From NCBI GenBank assembly GCA_020055645.1, contig CM034546.1:37510001-37574000 (forward strand): a stretch of DNA of 64,000 bases, in the 5' to 3' direction. The notes under the pieces were generated by a model, which worked only from the letters and a program-made list of their open reading frames with translations, was not told the DNA's origin and made no database searches. Of the stretch, positions 34,651-46,428 are shown piece by piece. Made by a program: the position numbers and the translations under genes. Source of the stretch: Tomocerus qinae (Eukaryota > Arthropoda > Collembola > Entomobryomorpha > Tomoceridae). The number at the start of each line of letters is the position of its first letter. Within the stretch, counting starts at the first letter, position 1.

Positions 34651-35232
34651 CATAGATGTAAACATCCCATCCATTTTACCCAAAATCCCCGTCCCATCCA
34701 CTATCCTATCCGGATGTTTGGATGGGCTGGAAGGATTGGGAACAATTAATTGGATGTCGGTAATGACGTGCTGGATGGGATGGAGATAATTTCTTGGATG
34801 GTTATGATGGGCTGGATGGGATGGTTTAATTTTTTTGTATGTTGGTGATGGGCTGGATGGGATAGGGTTGGTTTTCACATTCTTCCTTTGGAGTGGATCG
34901 GATGTGCTTTAGGTATACAAAATGCAACTATACTTTTCAAGAAGCTTATTTTTAGAGCTATTGGGTTCGAAATAACCGACCACAGGAAATGAAATGTTAT
35001 TTTTCTAATTTGCGTTCACACAAATACAAATTAAGCAACTTGTACGTAGCGATTTATCATGAAAGTACCCTTTAAGCTTCAAAACTTTGATGAGTAAGTT
35101 CGGTGGGCTGGAAGAGAACCAATACCTTATCTGGATATTAGGATGTTTTGGATGGGATGTTTTAAGTTTTTTGATGTTGGTGATGGGTTGGATGTGATGG
35201 TTTAGCTCTTTTACCTAAAACTTACATCTATG
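34651..35232. mobile_element. GGATGG-rich hAT-like MITE
   Basis: Perfect 11-bp terminal inverted repeat CATAGATGTAA with a perfect 8-bp duplication GATTGAAC (34643-34650, 35233-35240). The interior has many irregular copies of GGGCTGGATGGGATGG near both ends. The apparent minus-strand frame here is a by-product of that repetition. It is 582 bp. Confidence 0.85.
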
Positions 35233-35240
35233 GATTGAAC

Positions 35241-36277
35241 GTGAATTTCAAAGAATTCAGTTTTATGTAACACACTGCAATTAGCTACCTCATATTATAA
35301 GGAAGGATAAGCATGTCTCCAAGGAAATATCTCTTCAATAAGAATACTAACATATTTCGGCAAGTAATTTCTCTAAATACTTAGTAATCACACAATTAAT
35401 CAAGTAAATAAAGTCAGAAGCCATTATTTGACAATTTATTCGCTCCATTTTATATTCATTGGCACTTTCTTGTCTTTAAGATATATGTGCACAATAATAA
35501 AGTCTAGGTTGAACTTTATTATTGTGAACCTAGTAGGTTCATACTTAAATCAATTTTTAGCGTCAGTGTCTTTGACCTAAATATAGCCAATAGCACTCAA
35601 ATACTCATATATTAAAATTTTAGGCCGCACCTGTTGTTCTCTTTTCCTAAGTGTCAAATTTGTCATTTCTTCTGGAGGTGAAATAGTAACACCAGTCGGC
35701 GACAGTATACCCTTGGAAACAAAATTACTTTCGTTTTTGTTTCATAATTCCAACCCAATATTCGTATATAGCTCACACCAGGAATTATTTTACTTAATAA
35801 GATTGAAATTGGTATACGATACGAGTTAAAATCTCCAAGTATAATTTCATTTAAAAGGAAATCATCTTTTCGTAATAAATCTTTTATTGTAATAACATCG
35901 CATGCAATAATTGAAAAGCATAAAAAGATGCAGCCAGAAAGGGATTCTATTTTCCTGGATGGATATTTATAAATGGCAGTAGTATATGGGTAGGTATGCT
36001 AAACCTGACCTTCTTGCCCATTTACTGCCTTAAGACAGTAAGAGCTATCTAAAAGATAATTCTAGTTTTCAGTGTATATCAATATTTAATTTCTCATAAA
36101 CAACTCTCAGCCGTAATAAAACTAAATTGAGAATATTTTAATTTCCTTGGCACTTACCAGACATACCTCTATACATCTCTTTTCTTGAAGTCTATCTTTT
36201 CAGTTACTGTGCGACAATAATAATTTTTGTCAGCTCAAGGGTTGAGTCAAGTGGTTACTATTTATTAAAATTAGAAA
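35241..36277. other. Intergenic sequence upstream of esterase D
   Basis: Presumably contains the esterase D promoter; no clear TATA box is seen. A strong hairpin is noted separately at 35490-35534. Confidence 0.4.
35490..35534. repeat. Pair of overlapping hairpins
   Basis: CACAATAATAAAGT (35490-35503) is the exact complement of 35513-35526, with a 9-base loop. The loop segment CTAGGTT (35504-35510) is complementary to AACCTAG just outside (35528-35534). The two stems interlock in the manner of a pseudoknot. Confidence 0.65.
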
Positions 36278-38116
36278 ATGGCCAAACGCACTCTGAAAGA
36301 GACTTGGAATGAGAGGTGCTTCGGAGGTTATCATCGGGGTTACGGTCATCTAAGTGAAGTGTTGAATTGCGAAATGCAAATGTCGGTGTACGAGCCGGAA
36401 CCGAAGACAAGAGATGAACGTTTCGATGTCCTATTCTTCCTTTCTGGAGCAACATGCAACGAACAGAATTTTATCATGAAATTCTGTCCTCAAAGATACG
36501 CACGAGATCACCGATTCATTTTAGTTGGCCCTGACACCAGTCCAAGTAAATATATTTAAACCGAAACTTAAAATAATAAAAATAAAATAAATAATAATTA
36601 TAAATCAAGGTTTCGACTGGGAAATACCACTAACGGGAAGTTTCCCATTTCCCAAGTAGGAAATGTGGGTACCAAAATGGATTAGGAAATGGAAAATGTG
36701 GGAAATAGTGGGAAATGGATGATGTGGGAAATAGTGGGAAATGGATGATGTGGGAAATAGTGGGAAATGGATGATGTGGGAAATAGTGGGAAATGGATGA
36801 TGTGGGAAATAGTGGAAAATGGATAATGTGGAAATGGATAATGTGGGAAATAGTGGGAAATGGATAATGTGGGAAATAGTATGAAATAGATAATGTGGGA
36901 AATAGTGGAAAATGGATAATGTGGGAAATAGTGGGAAATGGATGATTTATGGATAGTGTGGGAAATGGACCCAAATTTTCGCCAAAATTCAAATTTTTGG
37001 ATTTTATTTCCCATATTTCCCACTATTTCCCATTTACCACAGTTTTTCGCATTTCCTGGACGTTCAACAAAGTGGTGTGGGAAATGGGAGCATTCGCAAC
37101 TCTGATTATAATTGCCATAATTTATTTAGGACATGTGGACATTCCAGGAGATGACCATTGGCTTTTAGGGGTAATGTACAAAGCTTAATTTTGAAATGTA
37201 TAATAATATGAAGTCCTGATAGGTAATCATCTTTGTTCGATTTTAGAAATCTGCCAGTTGGTATGTAGATGCGTTGATGGAACCGTGGTCTAAGCATTAC
37301 AAGATGTACTCTTACATTACCAAAGAACTTCCTGAATTAATTAATAAACATTTCAACACAACCGAAAAATTTGGAATTTGTGGACATAGGTAATTTATTT
37401 TTTGTCTTGATTTATATTTTGGAAAGTTGTTTAAGGGCTTTAAGGATTTTTGAAAATTATTTTTCAGTATGGGTGGTTCAGGAGCGATAATTGCCGGTTT
37501 AAGGAACCCTGACGTTTTTTCTTCCATCTCTGCAATTGCTCCAACGAGCAATCCTAGCAATACAAAACCTATTGAACCGGCGTATACAGCTTTACTAGGT
37601 ATTCAAAATCGCCACAAGTGGCACACTTACGACAGCTCTGAAGTCATAAAACGTTACGACGGACCTTACAGAGAAATTTTAGTCGATCAAGTAATTGTGA
37701 CATTTTATAATAATAAATTAATGTTAAATCTTTATCTAATCAATTAATCTTTATCTTGTTTGTTATGATAAATGATAATCAGCAGAAATAAAGTGTCTAT
37801 AAAATAAAGACAAAAAACAGCAATATTTCTACCGGTTATCATAAAACACAGAGTCGCCTTGCAATCAATCCATAAAGTAGAAGTTTATGTATATGAATTA
37901 TTATTATTATAGGGAACGGATGACGACATGTTGAAAGACATGTTAAAAACTCAAACTCTTTTAAAAGGACTGCAAGAAAATCCCAACAAAGGGATGTCCA
38001 TCGACGTCAATTTACGTATGCAAAAAGGATACACACATTCTCACTTTTGTGTTCAGACTTTCATTGAAGACCATTTTCGCCATCATAAACGATACATTAA
38101 TAATATTGGATGTTAA
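36278..38116 (+). CDS. ESD: S-formylglutathione hydrolase / esterase D
   Basis: Cytosolic serine hydrolase that cleaves S-formylglutathione to formate and glutathione in formaldehyde detoxification. Exons are 36278-36545, 37130-37170, 37247-37389, 37468-37690 and 37913-38116, all phases consistent. The product is 292 residues (human ESD is 282). The substrate-pocket segment FFLSGATCNEQNF, the PGDD region and the FYVDA-like WYVDALMEPW follow the family order. The nucleophile is S151 in GHSMGGSGA. The catalytic aspartate is in GTDDD (228-230) and the histidine is H267 in GYTHSHF. The small second exon encodes the GDDHW loop. A MITE fills most of intron 1 and ends 25 bp before the exon 2 acceptor boundary. 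The gene is single copy and housekeeping in type, placed between acyltransferase genes 2 and 3. Confidence 0.93.
36605..37104. mobile_element. hAT-like MITE in esterase D intron 1
   Basis: Left end near CAAGGTTTCGACTGGG; the right end read inward is CAGAGTTGCGAATGC. Flanking octamers ATTATAAA (36597-36604) and ATTATAAT (37105-37112) match at 7 of 8. Most of the interior is a 26-bp minisatellite. The right boundary is 25 bp from the first base of exon 2, so the element has supplied or displaced the branch-point region. Confidence 0.65.
36686..36965. repeat. 26-bp minisatellite inside the MITE
   Basis: About ten copies of a 26-bp unit GGATGATGTGGGAAATAGTG plus GGAAAT, with one or two shortened units near 36825. 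It produces spurious minus-strand reading frames rich in histidine, proline and phenylalanine. Confidence 0.9.
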
Positions 38117-40605
38117 ACAATTACTAATTGATTGTATTTGTCGAAATATTAAAGTAATTGTAAAGGTTTGAAAAAAAAAACAGATTTTAAAGTAGACTAT
38201 GTGAATATTACAATATCGAAATTAAATTTATAAATTGAAGCACAGCATTAACAATGCTGAATAATTAATAAGTGTTATATTATAAGATGAAGAGAAATAG
38301 GCTAAATAGTGTAGAGATGCATGGTTGGAGGAATGTATGTAGAAATGTATGTAAGAATGTATGTAGGTAGGCAGGATGCATTTTGGGTAACAAAGGTCAA
38401 TTGGTAGAAGGAAGGAAAATGAATAAATAATAGAGGTATATTGGCAAATAAACGGAGTAGCAAATAGCGAAAGATAGGGAAAAACTACACATACGTGATT
38501 CTAGATGGGATTTATTATATTATGATAATAATTTTTATCCTGAGCTCAACGCAGATTATCTTATCCGAGTTATCCGCGATAAACAAATAAAATTGTGAGT
38601 TCAATCACACATGTTCAACCTTGCAGTTTATTTACACTTTAAACTGTAAGTCGGACACTTTCAGAGGTATTTGAACCTAATTATTCATTAATTTAGGTAA
38701 TCAACCTAAATTAATGAATAATTTAATACCGAATAGTAATTTTGCAACGCAAAGTAGGCAGAAGTCTACCTAAAGAGTACCTAAAGAACAAAAATAGTTA
38801 ATTCAACTTTATTTTCTTAAACTTTCCCAGCGTCTAGTTTTTATTATCATTCTTAAGACCACAGAAGAACAAACATACAGAAGTTGCACAACATTATTAT
38901 CAATCAACAAGTTGCATAGGTATTATTCTTAACTAGAAACTTTTAATGATGGTTTTAATAAATTACATAGTAAAATTAGCAAAAGTGTGGCTTCCTAAAG
39001 AAAAATGAGAAATTCGTATTGTCCCTTTCCATGTAATCATTTGTTGAGCTTTATAATAACATATAAATATTCCCTTAGCTTAGCAAATTTTTCCAAACTT
39101 GCAAAGGAAAATTTTTAGTAGATATGTAATTAGTTTGGAGTAAATCATGACATTAACATTATGAGAGCATTATTACATGGGAACAATTACTACGTTAAAT
39201 AAAAATTTACCTATGCTCCTTATAATAAGCATAATGCTATTTATCAGGAATTGCCAGTTCGAAGCAGTGTTGATGCTTCATGCAATTGCAATGTGAACTG
39301 TGAAAATATATAATTTAGGTGCTTGTTTGTCGAATATAAAACAAATGAGTCTACTCTTGACTTTTTCTTGCATACTAGGTAGTTTGCATACAGGTTTATT
39401 TATTTTGTACATAGGGCAATGGTAATTTATTAATGAGTAGAAACATGGATTACAATATTTCGATGACAGCTGTATATATGAAGGTGCACTTTGAATAATA
39501 TAAATCTCATTACATCTAAATTCTATATACGGGAGATTTTCAATATTCAATATTATGCATAATTATTAATTTTTACCATTCAAAATAATTTATTTTAGAA
39601 GTTTTGAAACCATACCTTATTAAACATAAGAGGAAAAACAGGGGAATATAAAACACTGAATTGACTTTGAAGTAGAGTTAAAATAAAAAAACAATAATCA
39701 TTTAAGATTTTAATGCATGTATTACCATTAATACAATAATACTTTTTTCAATACCAGAATATTTTATTCTTTATCTCACCTCGGCAAAAATAAAAATTAT
39801 AGTGAATATAAAGCACTTTAGGTCAGAAGAGGGAAGGAAATCTGTTGCTTAAAAATAATTTTAGTTGTAAGAAAAGCAATAAATTCACACACTTACTACA
39901 AATTGGGAAATATTCATGAATAAATAAAACCACCTACCATAACACATTTATTATTGCACTACGCATTAATCAGGAATATGCCGCTTAAAAGTATTTACAA
40001 TAATATTATAATAATACATATACAAGACTCGAGTATATCCCGGTATAAAATCCCGACATTCTTCATCGCTTTAGAAATAATGCAGTGAATACCTATTGTA
40101 TACATCGAATCTGTAAATACAGAGAACGGGCTATATTCGATCGATAAATGAATTCAGACCTGCCTATGAATTTTAAATAATATTTATTGAAAGGAAAAAT
40201 TTGTAGCTTTGGATGATAATTACCGATTCCGTACGCAATGTTCATTTCTTGAACGTCATAATATGTAATTATAAATATAAGTATAGATTCCAATGTTTTA
40301 TAGCTTTCCGTCTCGGTTGTGGTTCTCATGCATTATACAAAGAACTTGAAACCTGAGTGCATTGTATACTTATGATGAAAATCTTCAATGAAATAAAAGT
40401 CATTTCGACTTTATTTAGCATATTAATCGTATAGCTTTTTATGGAAAAGTACGTCAGTAAAATTTATATGATTATGATTCGGTTTAAGACAGAAGAAATA
40501 AAACTGCAATGAAAAACGTTGCAATGCAGAACCGAAGCTCACATTAAACAGTAATACACTGTTACAGCTTTAAGCTCATCAATTGCTTACACACAATGGC
40601 CAGCA
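38117..40605. other. Long intergenic region with one perfect hairpin
   Basis: No gene is recognised. There is a short GTATGTAG-like repeat near 38330-38370. The 38679-38723 hairpin is listed separately. The remaining short frames lack motifs. Confidence 0.45.
38679..38723. repeat. Perfect 20-bp hairpin
   Basis: AATTATTCATTAATTTAGGT is followed by a 5-base loop AATCA and the exact 20-bp complement. An uninterrupted 20-bp match is notable, though the sequence is AT-rich. Confidence 0.85.
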
Positions 40606-40613
40606 TATATAAG
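40606..40613 (+). promoter_or_regulatory. TATA box of acyltransferase gene 3
   Basis: TATATAAG lies 169 bp before the start codon. It is followed by CCTCACAAGAA, corresponding to the conserved segment after the TATA boxes of genes 1 and 2. Confidence 0.55.
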
Positions 40614-40774
40614 AAAAATTCAGCAAAGTGAACCTCACAAGAATATATGCAATACTTTGAGCACCAAGTAGCTGAATTTAATTCTGGGCTGCAAATAAGT
40701 TCTATCGTTTAAAAATAAAACAAAATATTACAAGAAGTAGAGTTAATTGATTTAAAATTGCATAATCAATTAAA

Positions 40775-43026
40775 ATGTTTAATTTTTGGGCAATTACGTT
40801 TCATTTATTGAAAAAAATTCTGGTATTGACCATTTTCAGTTTTACAGTTTTATTAAGCCCATTTTTCTTATTAGTTTTTTATATCTGGAAAATACTTGCG
40901 ACTTTCTGCGCTCTTATTTTTCACTCTGATTTATCGCCAATGAAGTATCTCGATTATATGACTGTAACTACAATGGATACTGATATAGACGATCCTAATT
41001 CAAAAAACTTTAATCCAAATATTGTACTTAATTTAAAACTCAACGGAAAAGTAGATGGCCCATCTTTTTTCAAACAGTTTGAGAAAAATGTAATACAAAT
41101 TGATTATAGCAAAGAGATTCCTTCCAATCACAAACACATTCGTTTTCATCAAAGTATTTTCAGATTTTGGGGCTACTGGTTTTTTAAAACTTTTCCAAGC
41201 AAATTGAAATACGAAGATCATGTCAAATGTACCACTCTAAAAGACAATATTTCATATGAAGAAGAAATCTGCGGATGGCTGAAAAATCGCTACGATATTA
41301 AAAAGTGTCCATTGTGGGGAATTTTATTACTTTACCGAAAAGAAAGTGACGACACCATCTTTTCTTTTAAAATTCATCATCTACTGGCAGACGGCTACAG
41401 TGTGCTTCATATTCTTGATTTATTGACCAATACACAACGTAAATACCCAGTAAAAGAATTCCAAGATATTAAATGGAAAACTGTACGCTCGCTATTTATC
41501 TGTAAAATATTTTCAATTAATTTACCAATGTTTTATTTTCATATTTAATTTTTAATATTTTTCAGTTTAAAATATTGACAAAAGCAGCTTTTGGTTATTT
41601 CGGATACCTTCTGGAAACAATTATGTCAGTATCTGAATCTCCCCTGTATAAAGGAGAAAATGAAGATGGATTGTTTATAACACAAGTGACCGTTCCACTT
41701 CCGCTCGTTAAAGATATTCGCCATAAAACCAAAGTTCGATTTCAAGCGGTGATGCTCGATCTAGTTTTGAATTATATAAATTGTCTTATTAATGAGACAG
41801 CAACTGACAAGAAAGAGATTCCAGATAAGATATGTATATTCACAAGTTTGCCATGGCCTAATCATCCCCAGGATGAACTGTGCAATCATTTGTAAGACTA
41901 AACGCCACGTAATTACCGTAAAATCTGTAAAAATCTGACCCTGCTTTTATTAGAGGCGTTTGTGACAATTTTTTGAAAATAGTTTTAAAATTTAAAACAT
42001 TTTATCTATTGAGCAGAACAATTATTTTGGATGAAAAATTCTAAATATAAGAAATGCTATCTATCAATCTGTTATCAATATTGACTGGTCACTTTACTAA
42101 AACACAACCAACCCAAGCTGCATGTACCAATAAATATTTTAACCTCTGCGGTGTCCAACTGCAGGGCCGCAGCGAGAGGGGGCCCGCCCCCCCCGAAATC
42201 GAAGAAAAGAAAGGAATTTTTACCTTAAAACCCAAAATTTTTATATATTATTTGTCGGGCAAACTGTCTTTTGTTTAAGACCCGGAAGGCGTTTGTTTGC
42301 ATACCCAGTGCTTAGCTAATCGTAACTGACTTCCCCCCAACGTTTATTACAGATTTTACGGTGTTCCTAAACACTTCCAATTTATATGTAAACATAATTT
42401 TGTTAGCTTTAGTATTTCGATTTAGTATTTCGTGCAATTTTGTTTTTATTTAATTTCAGTACAAATGCGCCGCTAGCATTTGAGATAAAAAACAAGAACA
42501 ACCCTAAAAAAGAAAGTATACAAGAAGTCAACAAGATTTTTCAAGATTTTGAGGATAAACATTACGACAGAGCAGTATATCATTTCGTAAAGCCAATAGC
42601 ATTGTTACCAAAGAAGCTAATATATTTCATTCAAAGAAAACTTCGTGGCAAGATATGCTTGACGTACGCACATTTAATTTGCTCTGAAAAATATTCCCAA
42701 GTATTTGGCATTGAATGTAGCAATGTTAGCGGATTTTTGGTACCTTACCAACAGAAAGGTACGAAATATTCCATAATTTTTTTGTATATAATATACTATT
42801 TGTACGATAGGATTGATCAATTATAAGACGACAATATTTTTCTGTTACAGCCGTCTCTGTTTTGGGCTTCAGTATATCAAACGAAATTAAGTTGACAATT
42901 GTTGGACCCAAATCTTTATTTACTTCACAGGAACATGCGAATAAATTTTTACAAGACAATCTTCAAAATCATATTGCTAAGCAGTTTTGCGTTTTATCCG
43001 AACGAATGTTTAACTGTCTAGGATGA
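40775..43026 (+). CDS. WSD-type O-acyltransferase, gene 3, with MITE-derived C-terminus
   Basis: Third paralogue. Exons are 40775-41482, 41566-41891, 42460-42758 and 42851-43026, giving 502 residues. Exon 1 is 708 bp as in the others, with catalytic HHLLADG at residues 201-207. It is more divergent than genes 1 and 2 are from each other. Intron 2 is longer, with a G/C-rich element fragment. The last exon reads through the conserved FSISNEIKLTIVGP and then into a MITE (42982-43143). This replaces the expected end (paralogues: IAEIF.. or LAKLT..) with 14 residues encoded by the transposon before a TGA. The ancestral end is visible just past the MITE. The catalytic domain is intact, so the enzyme may still work. 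Confidence 0.84.
42162..42300. mobile_element. Possible truncated MITE in intron 2 of acyltransferase gene 3
   Basis: A hAT-like left end (CAGGGCCGCAGCGAGAGGGG) runs into a CCCGCCCCCC tract and then AAATCGAAGAAAAGAAAGG. This resembles the general layout of the CACGTATCC family but not its sequence. I found no matching right end or duplication. Confidence 0.3.
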
Positions 43027-43143
43027 AATTAGTTTTGTTTATTGGACAAAATTAATTTTTGTCTACTTGTATCCGGACAAAACTATCGTTTTCCTAATTT
43101 AACTAATTCATCTATCCCTTATTTTTAATCCTCCTAAACCCTG
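42982..43143. mobile_element. GTTTTGTCC-type hAT-like MITE at acyltransferase 3 C-terminus
   Basis: Left end CAGTTTTGCGTTTTATCC; right end read inward is CAGGGTTTAGGAGG. The duplication is TTGCTAAG (42974-42981) and TTGCTAAA (43144-43151), 7 of 8. The interior GGATGAAATTAGTTTTGT is shared in inverted orientation with the element at 57860-58034. It is inserted in the coding sequence of the last exon. Confidence 0.85.
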
Positions 43144-43328
43144 TTGCTAAACTAATTGACTGAACTGACTGAGTATTTGCTTTTCTACCTACTGCTACCA
43201 TCCCACATGTTGACTATATAATTTTAATATTATAAAATCTATTAGTTGATTATTAATTATCTTTGTATTAAAAGGGACACTCTGAACATAATGATTATAG
43301 TCCCTTATCTTTAATTTATACTAATTGA

Positions 43329-43598
43329 CAAGCACGTATTTAACAGGGTTTTGTTTGAAGGGGGTCCCTAAATTTGTCAGAAAAGGTTAAAAACAGTGTT
43401 AGTAAGACCACCTTTTTGTTTTTGGATGGTCAAACCGGCCAAAACTGTCCAATAAAAAACGATTACTTTTGTATGTTTTGACCAAGTCGTTTTGAAAATT
43501 TTGACCAAAAATTTTCAAAAAAATAAAAACGACGACCCAACCTTGGTTAAATATTCAAAAGAGTTTGTCGCTTGGTCAAATTCCTCGATACGTGCTTG
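43329..43598. mobile_element. CACGTATCC-family MITE, copy 3
   Basis: Termini CAAGCACGTATTTAACAGGG and (inverted) CAAGCACGTATCGAGG. Flanking octamers CTAATTGA and TTGATTGA match at 6 of 8. At 270 bp it is longer than the other copies. It keeps the GGTCAAATTCCT motif inside the right end but lacks the central CGCGC hairpin. Confidence 0.75.
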
Positions 43599-45477
43599 TT
43601 GATTGAACCAAGTCGTATTTAGTTACCAAACTTACTGTTTCCAAACCAAATATTTACGTTATGGCATGGTACAAACATTAATTCTGTTTTTGGAAATTTT
43701 GAATTTTATATTACTGTTATAAAGAAAACTCTAGTGTTTTTCTATTTTCAAAATAAAGTTTATAAAATGTAATTTTCTGTGAAAGTGATATTTATTACCT
43801 CGAGCTAACTCTGTATTGGTACTTGTAACTGTCGCAACTGTAAAAATGGATATCATTCAAAATTGTACAATAGAATGCATTTTCAGATTCAAAATACACG
43901 AAAATATTTCAGCTTAAATTCATATATTCAATCTGTGGTAAAAACAATTGCAATTGCATTCCTTCATTCAATCGTATAAGTTAACATTAAAAATACTTGA
44001 AGGACATGCAAATTTGACATAAAATCTGTCAAGATAGGATGTTTTATCCCATGTGGCAATGCAAAATGGTCATTTACAATGTTACATGTAGGAGTAGCTT
44101 ACAGGTTTATGACGTTTGGTATCACCTGGCATTTATTGCTATTTAGTCATTAGTAAAGTAATTCCCATTTATTACCTATACGTGGAACTGTCAATGTTAA
44201 GAACATATCTGTATTTACTTCCGTACAAATGTAGGAAATGGATTCTAGGTAATGCATTCATATTTCTTATCAGCTATTAGAACTGTCACTTCGAATGAAT
44301 AGACATTAGAGTTAGTGCGAAATAAAATGTGAACAATCTCATAAACATTTTAATGGCAAAACAATGACTAATAATGACTGACATTCCTACTACTATCCTA
44401 CTCTTGACTTTTATATAGTGAGATAACATACACAATCAGCAAACTTATCACGGTCAGACACATTATCACAAGAAATTACTTGTTTACAATTCATGGGTTG
44501 AAATAATTTTATATTTGTTGGTGTTCTAAGTAGGAAGGATTAGTCAATGTATCAATATGAACCTAAAGCAATTCTCTACTTTTTTGATACCAAAACACAA
44601 TACAGTAAAAGTAAAGGTCGGTGTTAAGGTTAATACAGACAATAACTTAATATTAATAACTTTTAGATTATTTTGACAAAACATTTGTTGAAACGACGCG
44701 GACGTAACGCTGAGAAAGATAAGACTTTATTATACCTGGATTAAGCATGGGATAGTTAGACCTGGGTTAGGATACATGTCCTAATCAGCTATGGCATACT
44801 CAGTCTTCGTAAATCTCGTGAAACATGGCAACCCAGTGCCTGTACAAAGCCATAAAGGATAGTGAGTTATAGTATGTACTAATGATTTTTTTGGATTGTT
44901 TTTATTATTGTGATGGGTTGCCTGCTGATTTTCTCTTGAGTGCTATGTTCGTCCCTTTGCTGGTTTCACTAGTCAAAATTGAATCATGGAAACGATTCCG
45001 TTATCACATCACATGTAAGTTTTATTTGCATAAAACTTAAAATTATGTACTTTTATGTTATTAGATGATGAGAAAAGCTTTAACCCTAAAATAGATAGGC
45101 GAAAAAGACAACGTTAAAAGGTGAGGACTGATGCGGGGATGATAATTCCATGCATGGAGAACCAATAGAAGTGAACGTTTATGCATATATAGGACAACTC
45201 TATTGCACTGTGTGTACAATACATGTGTTGGCGCGGGCGTTAAAAATCCCAGTACTTTTCCACTGCTCCTCAATCTTAACAATGTAATCTCCCATTTACA
45301 TTTTTCAAATCGACTTTTGAAGCATACACTAACGACAGAGAGAATTCGTATATACACCATTGCAATCCTCACATTCGAATTGACAATATGTGTCAGTTAT
45401 AGACACCGGCATGGCCCGTGGCTTAAGTTGTAGCTAATTTAATTTTGCATATTTTTCGTTAATGCGACCCTGGTAAG
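43599..45477. other. Intergenic sequence, no gene recognised
   Basis: AT-rich. I searched upstream of the RAG1-like fragment for the N-terminal half of a transposase and did not see one. Confidence 0.45.
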
Positions 45478-46428
45478 GTGTTAAGTGTTATTTTAAAAAC
45501 ACCCTCCAGTTTATCTTGCCCCCTTTGTAAATCTAAACCACCAGATTATAATGTTCTTGAAAACTTCAAAAATGGTAAATTTTTGCCATCCCCTGAGACG
45601 GTGCAATATGGAATGAGTCCACTTCACGCATGGATTCGTTGTTTTGAATTTTGTCTTCATTTGGCATACAAACTTGAGATAAAACAGTGGAGCTGTAACA
45701 AAAGTGAATACGCGGGTCGCAAACAACATATCCAAAGTGAGTTGTTTAAAGAATTGGGATTAAAAGTAGATTACCCCATCCCAGGGGGCAGTGGTAATTC
45801 AAATGATGGAAATACCGCCCGCCGTGCATTTGAAGAATATGAAAAATTTGCTAATATTCTGGGTCTTGAGTTACGACTAGTGAAAGATTTGAGAACATTA
45901 TTGGTGACATTATCTGTTCATCGACCAATTAATGCTGACAGATTTGATGAATTTTGCAAATCACTGCTTCATTACTACGTTAATGATTCGGGTTATAACT
46001 GGTACTATCTTCCTGTTACTCTTCACAAAATACTTGTGCACGGCCGTGACATAATTAAAAACAGTGTCCTTCCACTGGGTGTGATGGGAGAAGATGCTGG
46101 AGAAGCCAGAAACAAATATTATAGAAAATATAGGCTTTCAAATGCCCGAAAGACAAGCAGACGTGACAATATGATGGATGTGTTTTGTAGAGCCTTAGAT
46201 ACCTCGGATCCTTTTGTATCCTCCATCTATTTACCACAACGCATGGCCATTCGAAAACATAAAGAGATTCCGGAAGAAGTGCTTTTTTTGTTGGATATGC
46301 CGAATAATGCCAGAACTTTATTTCCAAACGAAACAGAAGACCAAGAAAATGAAGACATTGAAATTTTTGAATTAGATGACTTGCAATTATCATGCGAAGA
46401 TGAAGAACTTTCCCTGCCAGCTTCATAG
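45478..46428 (+). pseudogene. RAG1/Transib-like transposase, C-terminal fragment
   Basis: An open frame of about 316 codons without an initiating ATG at its start, so it is 5'-truncated or an exon after the acceptor-like ..TAAG at 45477. By eye it matches the C-terminal core of RAG1 and related transposases. It has a CPLC pair (RAG1 has CTLC), a helical segment PLHAWIRCFEFCLHLAYKLEI, and NDGNTARRAF (RAG1 has GNFARKLM). LHKILVHGRDII follows, matching RAG1's two zinc-ligand histidines in HKTLAHVPEII. Then a GEDAGEARNK segment aligns with the region of RAG1's catalytic glutamate, ending in YRLSNARKTSR. The position that should hold the second catalytic aspartate (RAG1 LHCD) reads LHAW, so catalytic activity is doubtful. 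The tail is acidic. The N-terminal RNase-H half is absent nearby. It could alternatively be a host gene domesticated from such an element. Confidence 0.65.

Noticed and set aside
34615-34878. Minus-strand proline/serine-rich frame
   Set aside because: It reads the GGATGG repeats of a MITE.
36630-37023. Two minus-strand frames of about 115 codons
   Set aside because: They translate a 26-bp minisatellite inside a MITE.
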